7,238 nt of DNA from RGIG4103 sp045644605 (GTDB lineage: Bacteria > Bacillota > Clostridia > RUG12999): the NCBI GenBank assembly GCA_045644605.1, contig JAZRHB010000057.1:1-7238 (forward strand), in the 5' to 3' direction. The position numbers and the translations under genes are program-made. This document shows, one piece after another, positions 5,967 through 7,238 of this stretch. A model generated the notes under the pieces. It saw nothing but the letters and a program-made list of their open reading frames with translations, ran no database searches and was not told where the DNA came from. The first letter of the stretch is position 1. Each line of letters starts with the position of its first letter.

Positions 5967-7238
5967 ATGGCAACACCAGTAATTATGCCCCGTCAAGGGC
6001 AGTCAGTTGAAAGTTGTATCATAGGTAAATGGCATAAAGCTGTTGGCGACACAGTTGCTGTCGGCGATATCCTTTTTACATATGAAACTGACAAAGCAAC
6101 TTTTGACGAAGAAGCAAAAGAAGCCGGCACTCTTCTTGGAATTTTCTTTGAAGAAGGCGACGATGTTCCCTGTCTTACAACTGTTTGTGCAATCGGTAAT
6201 GCAGGCGAAGACATCAGTGCATTAGCACCGGCAGGCGAAGAAGCTCCCGCAGCACCCGCTGAAGAAAAGAAGGAAGAAGCTCCTGCAGCAGCGGCAGCAG
6301 CAGTTGTAGCTGCTCCTGTTACAGCAGAGCGCAAAGATAATGTGTTTATTTCTCCGAGAGCAAAGGCTCTTGCTGCAAAACACAATGTTGATTATAACTT
6401 TGCAAACGGCACAGGTCCTAACGGCAGAGTTATCGAACGTGATATTCAGGCTATGATTGATGCAGGTCTTATGACAACACCGGCAGCTGCAGGTAACTAC
6501 GACGCTTCAATCACAGGCACAGGTATCGGCGGAAGAATTTCTCTTAATGACCTTAACGCACCTGCCGCTGCAGTTGAAACAGCAGAAGCTCCGGATATGG
6601 AATTTGAAGAAGTTAAACTTCCGACAATCCGTAAGGTTATTGCAAAATCAATGCACACTTCCCTTTCCACAATGGCTCAGCTTACTCTCAATACTTCATT
6701 TGATGCAACGGGCATCATGCAGTACAGAAGCTTTGTAAAAGAAAATATGGAAAGACTTGGTCTTGCAAACATTACTCTTAATGACATCGTTCTTTATGCA
6801 GTATCAAGAACTGTTCTTAACCACAAAGATGCCAATGCTCATTTCTATGATGACAAAATGGTATTCTTTAAAAACGTTCATCTTGGTCTTGCTGTTGATT
6901 CACCAAGAGGACTTATTGTTCCGACAATCTTCAATGCAAACAAAAAATCTTTGAACGATATTGCAACAGAAGCAAAATCTCTTGCGAAAAAATGTAAAGA
7001 AGGTACAATTACTCCTGACGAAATGACAGGCGGTACAATTACTGTTACTAACCTTGGAAGTTTTGGTATCGAAAGCTTTACTCCTGTTATCAATCCGCCG
7101 CAGACATGTATTCTCGGTGTTGATACAATCGAAACAAAGATTAAAGAAGTAAACGGTGAATACAAATACTACCCTGCAATGGGACTTTCACTTACATTTG
7201 ACCACAGAGCTCTTGATGGTGCTCCTGCGGCTAAATTC
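5967..7238 (+). CDS. E2 dihydrolipoamide acyltransferase of a 2-oxoacid/acetoin dehydrogenase-type complex, 3' end cut by the window edge
   Basis: E2 forms the core of the complex and passes an acyl group from the E1-thiamine adduct, via its lipoyl arm, to CoA. The reading frame is open for 424 codons to the edge. Domains in order: one lipoyl domain (1-80) with the lipoylation lysine K43 in ETDKATF; an Ala/Pro/Glu-rich flexible linker (about 85-120); a peripheral subunit-binding domain (126-162) with ISPRAKALAAK and GTGPNGRV; a second GTGIGGRISLNDL element at 184-196; and the catalytic acyltransferase domain from about 208. The catalytic part has TNLGSFGIESFTPVINPP and the HxxxDG active site H413-RAL-D417-G418. 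About 15-20 residues should remain. The motifs fit the acetyltransferase type (pyruvate or acetoin complexes), but the acyl substrate cannot be fixed without E1. It follows the SDR by 24 bp, so it is part of the same operon. E1, E3 or lipoate ligase genes are expected just to the right. Confidence 0.95.
   Translation, partial: MATPVIMPRQGQSVESCIIGKWHKAVGDTVAVGDILFTYETDKATFDEEAKEAGTLLGIFFEEGDDVPCLTTVCAIGNAGEDISALAPAGEEAPAAPAEEKKEEAPAAAAAAVVAAPVTAERKDNVFISPRAKALAAKHNVDYNFANGTGPNGRVIERDIQAMIDAGLMTTPAAAGNYDASITGTGIGGRISLNDLNAPAAAVETAEAPDMEFEEVKLPTIRKVIAKSMHTSLSTMAQLTLNTSFDATGIMQYRSFVKENMERLGLANITLNDIVLYAVSRTVLNHKDANAHFYDDKMVFFKNVHLGLAVDSPRGLIVPTIFNANKKSLNDIATEAKSLAKKCKEGTITPDEMTGGTITVTNLGSFGIESFTPVINPPQTCILGVDTIETKIKEVNGEYKYYPAMGLSLTFDHRALDGAPAAKF

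Noticed and set aside
6270..6305. GCA/GCG repeat run suggestive of a microsatellite
   Set aside because: It encodes the normal Ala-rich flexible linker of an E2 protein and has no exact tandem unit of note.
5993..6385. 130-codon Ala/Ser-rich minus-strand frame opposite the E2 linker
   Set aside because: Its composition is a direct mirror of the GCA/GAA-rich linker codons of E2; no start signal.

Overview
The window reads as chromosomal DNA of a low-to-moderate GC Gram-positive anaerobe, most likely a gut-type Clostridia (Lachnospiraceae or Oscillospiraceae/Ruminococcaceae grade). This assignment is an inference. It rests on strong GGAGG-type ribosome binding sites, TTG and GTG starts, AT-rich intergenic DNA, consensus sigma-A promoters, and the type of genes present. 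No mobile element, RNA gene, CRISPR array or intrinsic terminator is visible.

Left half, minus strand: an asnS-rmuC pair. asnS (asparaginyl-tRNA synthetase, complete) is followed 18 bp downstream by rmuC (RmuC-family protein, running off the left edge). A sigma-A promoter with an extended -10 lies just upstream of asnS and gives a leader of only about 20 nt, so there is no room for a T-box.

Centre, 2537-2738: a 202-bp divergent intergenic region. It holds the two back-to-back promoters, an 11-bp perfect inverted repeat between them, and a set of TAACA/TGTTA half-sites phased at exactly 10 bp across the start of the rightward transcript.

Right half, plus strand: a tightly packed operon of at least four genes. 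(1) A DeoR-family sugar-phosphate-responsive repressor with a TTG start. (2) A zinc-type dehydrogenase strongly resembling L-sorbose-1-phosphate reductase SorE. (3) A short-chain dehydrogenase whose C-terminal 270 residues resemble sorbitol-6-phosphate 2-dehydrogenase (SrlD/GutD), preceded by about 110 residues recalling the tail of a class II aldolase domain. (4) The E2 (lipoyl acyltransferase) subunit of a 2-oxoacid or acetoin dehydrogenase-type complex, cut by the right edge. Gaps between the genes are 16-24 bp and each gene has its own ribosome binding site.

In classical sorbose catabolism SorE and the sorbitol-6-phosphate dehydrogenase act in series (L-sorbose-1-P to D-glucitol-6-P to D-fructose-6-P) under a sugar-responsive regulator, so genes 1-3 make sense together. 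The unusual part is the E2 gene directly behind them. It suggests that this organism couples polyol/ketose-phosphate redox chemistry to a CoA-dependent, lipoate- and thiamine-diphosphate-using cleavage complex. That coupling is the main candidate for an undescribed system here. It is an inference from gene order; the E1 and E3 genes that would test it are outside the window.
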